A DNA stretch of 64,000 nt from assembly GCF_030272615.1 (NCBI RefSeq), contig NC_081413.1:19046285-19110284 (forward strand). Reading direction: 5' to 3'. Made by a program: the position numbers and the translations under genes. Positions 49,318-59,882 of the stretch are shown here, piece by piece (the first letter of the stretch is position 1; the number at the start of each line of letters is the position of its first letter). Source of the DNA: Cryptomeria japonica (lineage: Eukaryota > Streptophyta > Pinopsida > Cupressales > Cupressaceae). Under the pieces are notes generated by a model that saw nothing but the letters and a program-made list of their open reading frames with translations, was not told the origin of the DNA and searched no databases.

Positions 49318-52300
49318 ATGGCAACCTATGGTCCAAGATTTGATGGAACAAACTACTCTCTTTGGAAAAACCAAATGGAGTGTCACTTGAGATGCATTGG
49401 TGAAGATTACTGGAAGATAACTAAGAATTTGTATAATGTTCCTCTGAATGGTCCTACAACTCTAGATGAGATAAAGGAAGATGAATACAATATTAGGGCA
49501 AAGAAAGCATTATTCAGTCCCTAATATTATTCTGAGATGACTAATGTTATAGATTTGTAGACTGCTCATGAGATCTGGAAGAAGTTGGAAACTTTGTATG
49601 AAGGTGACAGTCATGTGAAGATTGCTAAGTTGTAGAGCTTGAAGGAAAAGTATGAGTTGTTGAAGATGGGTGAAGATGAGAATATAGCCGCTTTTATGCA
49701 GAAAGTGAATGAGCTTGTGTTGAATATCAGATGTGTCAGTGGAATATTGAAAGAATCAAAGATTGTAGCTAAAGTGTTGAGATCCTTGCCTCCTACTTAC
49801 AAACACAAAGTTGCTGCTATTGAGGAGATCCATATAGTGACTAATGTGACTAGAGACATGCTGATTAGCAAGCTTGCTACCTTTGAGTTGAGTTAATTTG
49901 GTGAATCTCTTCCTTAGTTAGAATCTGCATTCAAAGCTATTGTTTTCAGGAAGCAAAAATATGATCTAGGAGAAATTTCTACAAGAGTGTCCAGATATGA
50001 GAAGGAGATGAGAGAACTTGAAGAAGCAGAAAGAGAACTTGAGGAGCTTGAAGCCCTGATTTCCAGAAAATTGCCTAAAGGTGTTGGTACGTATGAAGGA
50101 AAGTTACTTCTTAAATGTTTTTCATGTAATAAGATAGGACATTTTGTTGAAGGTGTCCCAAAAGAGTTCCTAGGAATCCATTCAATCCATACAAGCCTAA
50201 ATATCAAAAGAAATTTTATTATGCTAATGATGAAGGTGTGACAGATGATGAATATGATAAGGGAAATCCAGTTGATGAATGGGTGTTTATTTATATCAAG
50301 GAAGATGATCCAGTGCCTACTAATTCTACTAGTTGCATTAATAAGGAGAAAGCTTTGGTTGCTAAAGTTGAAGAGAAAGATGAATGGGTTATTGACAGTG
50401 GCTACTCTAATCGTATGACAAGTGATAAGAGTAATTTTGTGAGTATGGAAAAGTATGATGGTGGTGTAGTAGGATTTGGTGATGATAAAGATGGTATACT
50501 TCATGGTAGAGGTTCTATTTCTCTTGATGGTAAGCACAATACAAATGATGTTTTATATGTTGAAGGTCTAAAGCATAACCTTTTGAGCATTGGATAGATA
50601 GTTGACAAGGGATATGATTTACAATTCAAGAATGGAAAGTGTAAAATCTTAAGTGGTTCTGGAATTGCGATTGCATCAGGTACAAAAACTAAAGGTAATA
50701 TCTTTCACTTGAATGCTGGTGGAAAAAGTTGTTTGATTTATCAGATGAATGAAAGTTGGTTATGGAATAGAAGGATGTGTCATGTGAATTTTGATTGCAT
50801 GGTTAAGATAAGTTCTACTCAAGCAGCAAGAGATCTTCCTAAGTTGGTAAAGCCTACTAATCCAGTATGTAAGGAATGTCAATTAGAGAAGCATACATGA
50901 GTTATTTTTAAAAGAAAATAGTATAGTTCTAATCGATTATTGGATCTTATTCATACTAATATGTGTGGTCTTTCTAGAGTGAGAATCTAATAGGGAGATA
51001 GTTATTTCATGTTGTTTATTGATGACTATTCAAGGATGATGTGGGTTACTTTATCAAGGAAGAAATCTAAAGCATTAGAGAAGTTCAAGATTTTCAAATC
51101 TATGGTTGAGATCAAAACTAGACTGAAGCTAAAGTGTTTGAGATCTAACAAAGGTGGTGAATTCACTTTTAGTGGGTTAAATGCATTTTGTGAAGATAAT
51201 GGAGTGAAGAGACGGTTATTTGCACCTAGAACCCCTCAACAGAATGGTGTTGTGGAGAGGAAGAATAGGACAATTCAAGAAGCTTCCAAAACCATGATGA
51301 TTGAAGGAAATGTTTTGCATATCTATTAGAGAAAAGTTGTGACTACTATTGTGTATACTATTAATCGAGTGCATATCAAAGGTGATAGTGGTAAGACTCC
51401 TTATGAGTTATGGTTTGGTCATGTTCCTACAATTAGATATTTCAGAAATTTTGGAAGTAAATGCAATATCAAAAGATATGAAGATCTAGGGAAGTTTGAT
51501 GCTAGATGTGATGAAGGAATCTTTCTCAAGGTTATTCTACTAAGAGAAAGGCCTACCAGTGTTGTAATAAGAGACTGAGAAAGATAGTTGAAAGTTATAA
51601 TGTGAAAGTGAATGAAGAAAATGTGTATCATTCCAAATCTTGCAGATATGATTGAGATGATCAAGATGTTAATTTAGATAAAGGAAAGCAAGTGCAGACC
51701 CAAAATCAAATTCAAATTATTTCAGAAAAGCTTGAGAATGAAGGAGAAGGTACAAGTGCTAGTGCAGAAGAAAGAGATCAAGAGTCTAAAAATCAAGAAA
51801 ATCCGAAGACTCCCAAGTATGTGAGGTTGAATCATTCAAAAACTTAGATCATAGGAGATAAGAATAAAGGTGTGATGACTACGAGAATAATTGTTGAAGA
51901 ATATTGCTTGATTTCTAAGATTGAACCTAAGGATGTTAATGAAGCTTGCAAAGATGAAAATTGGGTTAAAGCAATAGAAGAAGAATTGAACCAGATTGAA
52001 AAGAATAATACATGGATTCTTGTTCCCAGACCTAAGGATAAAAATGTTATTGGAACTAAATGGGTCTTTCAAAATAAATTGAATGAAAAAGGTGAAGTTG
52101 TTAGGAATAAAGCTATTTTTTTTGTAAGGGATATTCTCAGATTGAAGGTATTGATTTTGAGCAAACTTTTTCTCCAGTAGCTAGAATTGAAGCTATTAGG
52201 TTATTTATTGCTTATGCTACTTAAAAAGATTTAAAATTTTATCAGATGGATGTCAAGTCATCCTTTCTTAATGGTGGGTTGCAAGAGGAGGTTTATATTG

Positions 52301-52591
52301 AGAAACCAGATGGATTTCAATAAACAAATCAAGAAGACATGGTTTGCAAATTGAAGAAAGAATTATATGGACTCAAGCAAGCCCTAAGAGCTTGGTATGC
52401 TAGATTGGATAAGTATTTGATGATGCTTGAATTAAATAAAGGTACTACTAATAGTAATTTATATTTCAAGATTCATCATGATAACATTTTGATTGTTCAA
52501 GTTTTTGTTGATGATATTATTTTTTGTGGAGATGATAGTTTGTGTAAGAAGTTTGCTGATGATATGCAAAATGAGTTTAAAATGTCTACGA
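49318..52591 (+). pseudogene. Copia C gag-pol, first part (gag to reverse transcriptase)
   Basis: From MATYGPRFDGTNYSLWKNQM at 49318, typical of copia gag. One knuckle (CFSCNKIGHFVEGV, last Cys lost) near 50120, protease WVIDSGYSNRMTS near 50385 (the usual Cys of DSGC is Tyr), GAG-pre-integrase SWLWNRRMCHVNFD near 50755, integrase core at 51009-51540 (IDDYSRMMWVT; APRTPQQNGVVERKNR). Reverse transcriptase at 51960-52590 has [43 protein letters not shown] and FVDDIIF. Many stops and frameshifts, for example at 49522, 49558, 51327 and near 52130. F interrupts it at 52592. Confidence 0.92.
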
Positions 52592-53461
52592 TGTTGGCAA
52601 TTGACACTCGTCGGATTCATTTTTGTTGTCATTGATGGCAACAAGTTTGGATGGAAATCACTTACCAACAGACACTGGCTTTGGAGCATTCAGGGATACA
52701 CTGACACTGACATCAGTACTTGAAGGAATTCGACATCAAGGGAGATTTATTTATTAAATCATTTTGTAATTATTGTCAAGGCCAACATTGAATAAATTTT
52801 GTAAAAGCATTGTAAGCTGACATAAGGCATATTGTTTGTAATGGGTATATAGGTCAGTCTACTAGGTCATTTTGAATAGATGATATAAGATATGACATAG
52901 GATGCAACATAGGAGAATATAGAAGAACTATATAAGGAAAAGTATATGTATGTAGATCATTTGTACGCAAGTGTTATATCATGCAATGATATGTAGATAG
53001 CTTGGAAAGCATTCTTGGAGGAGAAGAGATATCAGTAGTAGGGTTTAGGGTTTATGAACTGGAACTCTATTTGGCATAGTAGATGCATTTTTTGAGTTGA
53101 ATTTTATTGTTTTACTTCAAGAGAAACTTGTAGTCAGTGAGACTCTTTAGTGATGAGTAGTATGCTCTAGGTAGTGTGCCTTCCTACATGTGTAGTTCCC
53201 CATTATATGTAATATCCTTTCATATGGCTAGTGAACTGATATTGTGGGTCACAAATACCACCATGGTTTTTCCTCTTTGAGGTTTTCCATGTACAAATTT
53301 TGTGTGTTATGGTGTTCATTTATGTGGATGGTTTATTTGCTTAAAGTTATATATTTATTTTTTTACTAGTTTATATGTGTAAGGTATAAAAGGATAAAAT
53401 CTTGTGTTACCGACAAAACACTGATTCAACCCCCCCCTCTTAGTGTTCTTGGATCCCAACA
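52592..53461 (+). repeat. 5' LTR of element F
   Basis: Starts TGTTGGCAATTGACACTC and ends TTGGATCCCAACA. The shared LTR module lies at 53241-53312, followed by a C run (53429-53437). Length is 870 bp. Confidence 0.93.
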
Positions 53462-53463
53462 AT

Positions 53464-53475
53464 TGTAATCAGAGC
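53464..53475 (+). promoter_or_regulatory. Primer-binding site of element F (mutated)
   Basis: TGTAATCAGAGC two bases after the LTR, two changes from TGGTATCAGAGC. Confidence 0.82.
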
Positions 53476-53535
53476 TTAGTACCTTGGAAGAAGTTTAACA
53501 GCTTGAGGAAGATCCTAAAACTGAAATCTTTGAAC

Positions 53536-54636
53536 ATGACTATAAAGAAGCAACTTGAGATGGCTCTTGAGGATTATGATGCTGAAAGGATGAAGAACTT
53601 GAAATTACAAGAAGAATTGAATTCTGCAAATGAGTTCATTCTTATCCTACAAGAAAGGTTATCATCGGCTCAATCCAAGAGAAAAGAACATTTGCAAAAC
53701 TCGAATGATGAGGAGAAGAATGAACTTAAGGAACATTGTCAGAAACTAAGTCAAGCAAATATGCTCATGAAGAATGAAATGAAAGATCTAACTATGACCT
53801 TATCAAAAGATATTGAGGATAGAAAGAAGAAGGGAGATAATCTTGTTATATCTCTGAAGAACAAATTTGATGAATGTGGCAGATTGACTCATGAGAATAA
53901 TCTATTGAGAACTGATTTGGCACACTTCTGGAATAATGAACAAGAACTTGAAAGACAAATAACTACTCTGAGAGATGATCTGACTACTGCAAGTGAGTAT
54001 AAAGAAAAATTCAAGATTAGTATTGCATAGTTGGATGACTTATTGAAAAGACAAAGATAGATTGATGATTCTAGAGGACTCGGATTTGTACAAGGTGAAA
54101 GCTCTGCTACTACAAATGAAGATCAAACAACTAGTATGCATAACTCATCAGAATAGAGGAAACTGGTAAGACAATCTAATGCTTATAAATTCAATGGTAG
54201 ATATTTTGTTTGCAATAAATTTGGGCATATGGCTAAACAATGTAGAAATAAAGCAAATCAAAACTACAATTATGTTCTTGGTCAATGCACAAATTGCAGG
54301 AAATATGGTCATAGATCATAAGATTGTAGAATGAATGTTAAATGTCATGCATGTGGAAAGTTTGGACATTTTTCTAATCACTATAGGTCAAGGAATTACA
54401 CTGGATTTGTCAAAGCAATTCAGAAAAACAATGTTACATGTTATGCATGCAACAGAATAGGTCATATTGCTAAATACTACAGAAGCAAGACTCAATCGGT
54501 TAGAAATTATAAAGATAATGAGAAAGGAAAGCAGAAGGTAGATGAAATACAACAAGATCACACCAAGCGGTGGGTTAGAAAATCTGAAGAACCAAGTGGA
54601 AATGGATCTACACCGGTAACACCACTAGTAGAATAA
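53536..54636 (+). pseudogene. ORF1 of element F (coiled coil plus four zinc knuckles)
   Basis: One frame of about 366 codons. Start chosen at MTIKKQLEMALEDYDAERMK (53536); the frame also opens upstream within the leader. Residues 1-160 form a strong coiled coil (LRTDLAHFWNNEQELERQIT). Knuckles at 54208-54480: YFVCNKFGHMAKQC (first Cys is Tyr), CTNCRKYGHRS.DC, CHACGKFGHFSNHY and CYACNRIGHIAKYY (last Cys is Tyr in both). In-frame stops lie at about 54028, 54058, 54154 and 54319. Colinear with ORF1 of D and similar in plan to E. Likely nucleic-acid binding and self-assembling, by analogy to gag. Confidence 0.8.
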
Positions 54637-55032
54637 GGATTCCTCCACCGGCAGGAAATTCAATTGGTAACTGAGGTATAAGCCTTAGGGGTTGGAAAAG
54701 TCATTGCAAAATCCTGCATATTACCTCAGAGGAGATCTAGAACAGATCTAGAGAGTTGTGTTCATCATTGATGAAGGTTCACCCAACACAAGAGTGTTAA
54801 ACTGGCATCCATAGGGTTGTTCAGGAAGCATTTATTACAAAGAAATATTAGGGTTTTATTCACTGATAAAATGGGGTAAGTGAATTCATTTTCACTCACC
54901 AAGAATTCAAGCATTTAGAGCAAAGAAAAGGTGAATTTCAGACAAATTAAGAGAAAGAAAAAGCATTCTAAAAGGATTTCAAGCAGAAACACTCAATCTT
55001 CCATTGACGTTCACTTTCAGGTATTATTCAAA
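54637..55032 (+). other. Spacer between ORF1 and ORF2 of element F
   Basis: About 400 bp without supported coding sequence; A-rich near its end. A matching spacer of about 410 bp lies in E at 41705-42113. Confidence 0.6.
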
Positions 55033-57456
55033 ATGGCATCTGGATCTTCAGCTCCTACTTTCATTGAAAATCCTACCATTGTTGAATTCAAGGATAGATT
55101 AAGACCCGTATTCAAGGAGGTTCCCAAAATTGCTAAGAAGGAAGACTCTACAGGAGCATTTTCTAGGGTTCTTGATGGTGTGATGTATGTTAAAGATGCG
55201 AGGGCATACATTAACTGCACCTTAGAGGATCTAGGCATAGAGGACACCAAAAATCATGTATCAATCCATGATACTAGGAGACTCTGGAACCATCAAACCG
55301 GAATACAAATCAATTAAGGATTGAGGGTTAACTAGTATTCTGTACATACTAGAATTCAAGGATGAAGTCATCAGATACGTTCTAAGATGGGTTCACAAGG
55401 AGTTTATCTAGTTGGATAGGCCTTACATGATCATGGAGGAGGCTATTCAAGTAGTCACTAGCTTTCCCAAAGTCGGACAAGAACCTGGCAAGAAAATTTC
55501 CAACACAAAGGTTGAGAAACTCACCAGTGCAACTCCTGATAGTAGATCAATGAGGATTAGCACAATCACTGACACAAATGTAAAATTTACAAGCATGATA
55601 ATATGTTATAAGGTAACTCAATCTAGCTGATTGAATTCTATTGCTAGTTCATGCATTCATATTGCATAACAGATGCTAAGGAATAATGCAAAATATGATT
55701 TATATGAATGGATGAGGAGTGAATTGATCTTTAACCTTGGGAAGATCAAGGGAGTCAAGAAAGAAACTTTCAGATATGTAAATTTGATTGTTTGTTTAAT
55801 GATTTACTTCTTGAATGAGCTACCTAGTCCTAGCAAGAAATGTTGGGCTCATGACATACTAATAGGTATACAAATCAAGGAAGCCTATACAGAAGAGGAA
55901 ACCAGTCACATCTACACCGACAACCACAAGCAAAAAGAAGAAGACTGATAACACTGAGTCTAGTAAGACTAAAATGACTTGTGCTAAGCTAACTGATGAA
56001 ATAAAAAAAGATGGAATTTTGAAAAATGAAATAAAAGAGGCTATTTTGTAACATATAGACATTTATAAGAAATCCTTAATATAAATTTTGAAGGAGATAC
56101 CTCTATATTTGTATAATAAACTTGATGCTAGAAGACTTGTTGTTGTCAAGAGGGATAGGGAGATTAAGGAAGTAGCACTTTTGGAAATGTGTGGTTCTAT
56201 AAACAATGAGGAAATGAAAATATGCATAGATGTTGCAAATAGGATAGTTTTTAGTAGTAAACCCCAACAGATAAGCCTGATGATGGGCAGAGTAAATGAG
56301 GTAATAAATGAGACCAGTAAGGGTTGGACCAAATTCTTCCCAAAGAATCTTGATTTTCTCACATCTCATGAAGAATTTGTTAAAGCTACATATTCCACCA
56401 TTCTAGATAAATCAAAAGGGAAAGGTATTTTGGGTAGTTCAACTCCAATTTTGACCATAGCGGCAGTAACTATAGACATACAGACACAACCAGCAGTAAA
56501 GGAGAGTGTACAATCTATACCAGCATAAACTATTTCTAAGCAAGACAACGTATAGGACACTGTAAATACTGTGGATAATACTCCACTGATAGTAATTGAC
56601 ACCACACCAAGTGGTGAAGCCACCAGTGCAAAAGAGATTGTAGCTGATAAGGTAAAGGAAACTAAATCTATACTGGCAGTTAAAATTGATTCCCTGGCAA
56701 AGGTTTTGGAAATTGACACTTCTCAAGTTGAGAAGAAATCCATGACTGAGATGAGTCCCACTGAGTTGGTGATGATGACAACTCAAAAACTATTAAAGGA
56801 GGGTACTGTAGATAAGGGAATAATTGATCAATCAGTTATAGTATTGCATGGATTGACACCTGATTGTTAGATTGAAGATGGAGCAATCCCTTCCGGCAAG
56901 CTCAAAACTCTAACAAAGCATATTTCTAACAATTTTCAATCTCTGAATTGCAGACCAATAGGCTTTAGAAATATTCACTACAACTAAAAGAGAAGCCTTT
57001 AACTAGATAATAGAACTAGATAAAAAGAAAATTGAGGCAAAACTCATTCTTATTGAGAATTGTCTGAAACAAGGTACAAATATCTGCAGGGTTTGTTCTA
57101 ACATAGGAATTCTTACAGCTAATGTAGATAGCAGATTAAAGGAGTTACATGATAAGGTAGCTAGTATTGCTAACTCTTTTGATGGATTAACCACACTGAA
57201 CACATCTGTTGATGGACAAATTTTGTCCTTGGAGAAGCAAATTTTTTCTTTTGAGAAGGAGAGAGATAAAGTCATTAGGAGAGCAAGGAGTCTTAGAGGA
57301 TTGGTGAGTCCCAGATTGGATTCACTGGGTGTTCATAAGAGAGAGTGCATGGACATGATTGCTAAACCCACAAAGATAGATGTCAAGGAGAAGGAAACAC
57401 TTTCCCACTTACTAAGTGGACTAGCATCCATATCTAAAACATTCAAACCTGGTTGA
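55033..57456 (+). pseudogene. ORF2 of element F (large unknown protein)
   Basis: Starts MASGSSAPTFIENPTIVEFK, with GVMYVKDARAYINCTLEDLG (55181-55240) matching GVIVEEGISDYIDYKIEDLG in E. Next KLTSATPDSRSMRISTITDT (near 55525) and FRYVNLIVCLMIYFLNELPS (near 55770), parallel to E KLTDSMSDQRGM and FGQLLVGLFFYFQGYFLG. Thr/Ser-rich middle (56400-56700), then a helical C-terminus ending SGLASISKTFKPG at 57456. At least four frameshifts and several stops. No enzymatic motif found. Function unknown; it could be an accessory structural or packaging protein. Confidence 0.65.
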
Positions 57457-57752
57457 GATAGATATCTTTAGTTATTGAATAAGGCTTACCCTAAAATTTT
57501 GAAGTTGGTTAAGCTCTAGTGAAATTAATAGCATTCATTTATTCTTTTATTCTGAATTCTTTCAATTTTTTCATCAGTCTTTGGCATTGATGCCAAAGGG
57601 GGAGTATGTATATGTGTGAAAAATATCAAAAAAATCAGGCAGGATCACATGGGAAGGATATCAAGATATCAGAAGGAGTGTATTGCTCAGGGGGGCATAA
57701 TTTAGTTAAACTAGGAGGGAATCCATTTTTCACATGAGTGTTGCCATCAATG
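57457..57752 (+). other. 3' UTR of element F with an inner polypurine copy
   Basis: Non-coding. At 57581-57604 the sequence TTTGGCATTGATGCCAAA forms a perfect inverted repeat running into GGGGGAG. It is 160 bases upstream of the true polypurine tract. Confidence 0.75.
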
Positions 57753-57766
57753 CCAAAGGGGGAGAT
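57753..57766 (+). promoter_or_regulatory. Polypurine tract of element F
   Basis: CCAAAGGGGGAGAT directly before the 3' LTR start TGTTGG. Confidence 0.9.
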
Positions 57767-58695
57767 TGTTGGCAATTGACACTCATCGGATTCATTTTTG
57801 TTTTCATTGATGGCAACAAGTTTGGATGGAAATTATTTATCGGCATTAGGAGGCGTATACCAGTAGACATTGGCTTTGGAGCATTTAGAGCTAAACCGAC
57901 ACCAGTATCAGTACTTGAAGGAAGCCGACATCAAGGGAGATTTATTTAGTAAATCATTTTGTAATTATTGTCGAGGCTGACATTGAATAACTTTTGTAAA
58001 AGCATTGTAAGCTGACATAAGGCATATTGTTTGTAATGGGTATATAGGTCAGTCTGCTAGGTCATTTTAAATAGATGATTTAAGATATGACATAGGATGC
58101 AACATAAGATAATATAGTAGAACTGTATAATACAAGGTATATGTATGTAGATCATTTGTTTGCAAGTGTTATATCATGCAATGATTTGTAGATAGCTTGG
58201 AAAACATTATTGGGGGAGAAGAGATATAGGTAGTAGGGTTCAAGGTTTATGAACTAGAACATAGTAGAGCTAGAACCGTAACTCTATTTGGCATAGCAAA
58301 TGCATTTTTTAGTTCAATTTTATTGTTTTACTTCAGCAAAAACTTGTAGTCAGTGAGACTCTTTAGTGATGAGCAGTATGCTCTAGGAAGTGTTCCTTCC
58401 TGCATGTGCAGGCCCCCATTATATTTAATATCCTTTCATATGGCCAGTGAACTGATATTGTGGGTCACAAATCCCACCATGGTTTTTCCTCTTTGAGGTT
58501 TTCCACGTACAAATTCTATGTGTTATGGTGTTCATTTATGTGGATGATTTATTTTATTCAAGTTATATATTTATTTGTTTACCGGTTTATATGTGTATGG
58601 TATAAAAGGATAAAATCTTGCGTTACTAGCAGAACATTGATTCACCCCCCTCCCCCCCCCCCCCCCCCCCCTCTCAGTGTTCTTGGATCCCAACA
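57767..58695 (+). repeat. 3' LTR of element F
   Basis: Pair of 52592-53461. Extra sequence near 57840-57870 and 58260-58280 and a longer C run (58646-58670) explain its 929 bp. Confidence 0.93.
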
Positions 58696-59568
58696 TATGA
58701 TTGGTGAGATGAAATTAGTTTTGGGATTGTAAATTACTCAGTCAGTTAAAGATATTTTTATATCTCAGTTCAAATATGTGAAGGAATTGTTGAAGAAGTT
58801 TGGTTTGGATGACTCAAAGCTAGTTGGTACTCCTATGGTGACCAGATGTAAGTTGACAAAGGATGATGAATCCCCTAAAGAAAATTAGACTAGATATAGG
58901 TCTATGATTGGTGGATTTATTTATTTGACTCGGACTAAATTGGATATTATGAATGTTGTGTGTCTTATTTATAGATTTCAAGTTGATCCTAGGGAATCTC
59001 ATGTTGTAGTTGTGAAAAGGATTTTCAAATATTTGAAAGGGACTATTGATTTTGGTTTGTGATATCCTAAAGATGACGATTTTACTTTGAGTGATTTTAT
59101 AGATGTTGATTGGGTAGGTGATATTGATTACTAGAAGAGTACTAGTGGTGGTACATTTTTCTTAGGAAAGAGATTGGTTTCATGGATGAGTAAGAAGCAA
59201 AAATGCTATTTCTTTATCTACTACAGAGGTTGAATACATTGTTTCTGCTAGCAATTGTACTTAGGTAATATGGATGAAGTAGATGTTAAGGGATATCAGA
59301 GTTGTTTATGATGTGCCTACTACTATATACTATGATAATTCAAGTGTTATCAATATTTCTAAGAATCTGGTGTTATATTCCAAGACAAATCATATATTAA
59401 TCAATATTCATTTCTTTGATAGAAAAAGTAAGTGTGAAGGAAGTCAAATTGGAGTATGTGTCTACAAAGGAAAAAATCACAGATATCTTCACGAATCATT
59501 TGCCTAAAGATACTTTTGAGTATCTTAGAGAGAAGTTAGGGGTAATTGCCCCTCCTGATAAAAACTAA
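58696..59568 (+). pseudogene. Copia C pol, second part (end of RT and RNase H)
   Basis: Resumes at IGEMKLVLGL and continues with KYVKELLKKFGLDDSKLVGT, then the RNase H region: MIGGFIYLTRTKLDI, KRIFKYLKGTIDFGL, TSGGTFFLGKRLVSWMSKK, YDNSSVINISKNLVLYSK. It ends PPDKN with a stop at 59566-59568. Stops follow LVLGL, KEN, FGL and DIDY, and frameshifts occur near 59210 and 59425. Confidence 0.9.
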
Positions 59569-59870
59569 GATGCATAGATTTGCATCAGTTCGATGGATTT
59601 TACAGTCACATCTTGTGATCTAGATTGATGAGTGGTGGCTTCTACTCAGGGGGAGTAGTCAGTTTTGTGGTTCAGATATTCAAATTTGGGGTAGAGATGT
59701 TCAGTTTAGTGAGTCTTGTAGTTTGCAAATGTGTTTCTATATTGATGTCAAAGAGGGAGAGAATCATGTGAAAAACTGAGTAATAATCTCAGGCCGGAGA
59801 TTGTTGATTGTTGAGAGTTGTTCTTTCTTTGTCATTGATTTTTTTTACATCATATGTTTCCATCAATTCT

Positions 59871-59882
59871 AAAGGGGGAGAT
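59871..59882 (+). promoter_or_regulatory. Polypurine tract of copia C
   Basis: AAAGGGGGAGAT directly before TGTTGAGATAATG. An upstream copy TGATGTCAAAGAGGGAGA lies at 59744-59761. Confidence 0.9.

Larger units (their letters stand above)
52592..58695 (+). mobile_element. Pol-less LTR retroelement F
   Basis: A 6104-bp element inside the copia C reverse transcriptase gene. LTRs are 52592-53461 and 57767-58695; flanks TACGA (52587-52591) and TATGA (58696-58700) are a 5-bp TSD differing by one CpG-type change. Removing F and one flank rejoins the RT frame (KMS followed by MIGEM). Internal 4.3 kb: primer site, ORF1 (53536-54636), ORF2 (about 55033-57456), polypurine tract. No pol domain. LTRs differ by roughly 9% by eye, with added indels. 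Confidence 0.9.

Noticed and set aside
49914-50537. 207-codon minus-strand frame
   Set aside because: It is antisense to copia C gag and protease, which read well on the plus strand.
56366-56786. Two minus-strand frames of about 115 codons
   Set aside because: They are antisense to element F ORF2 (Thr/Ser-rich part).
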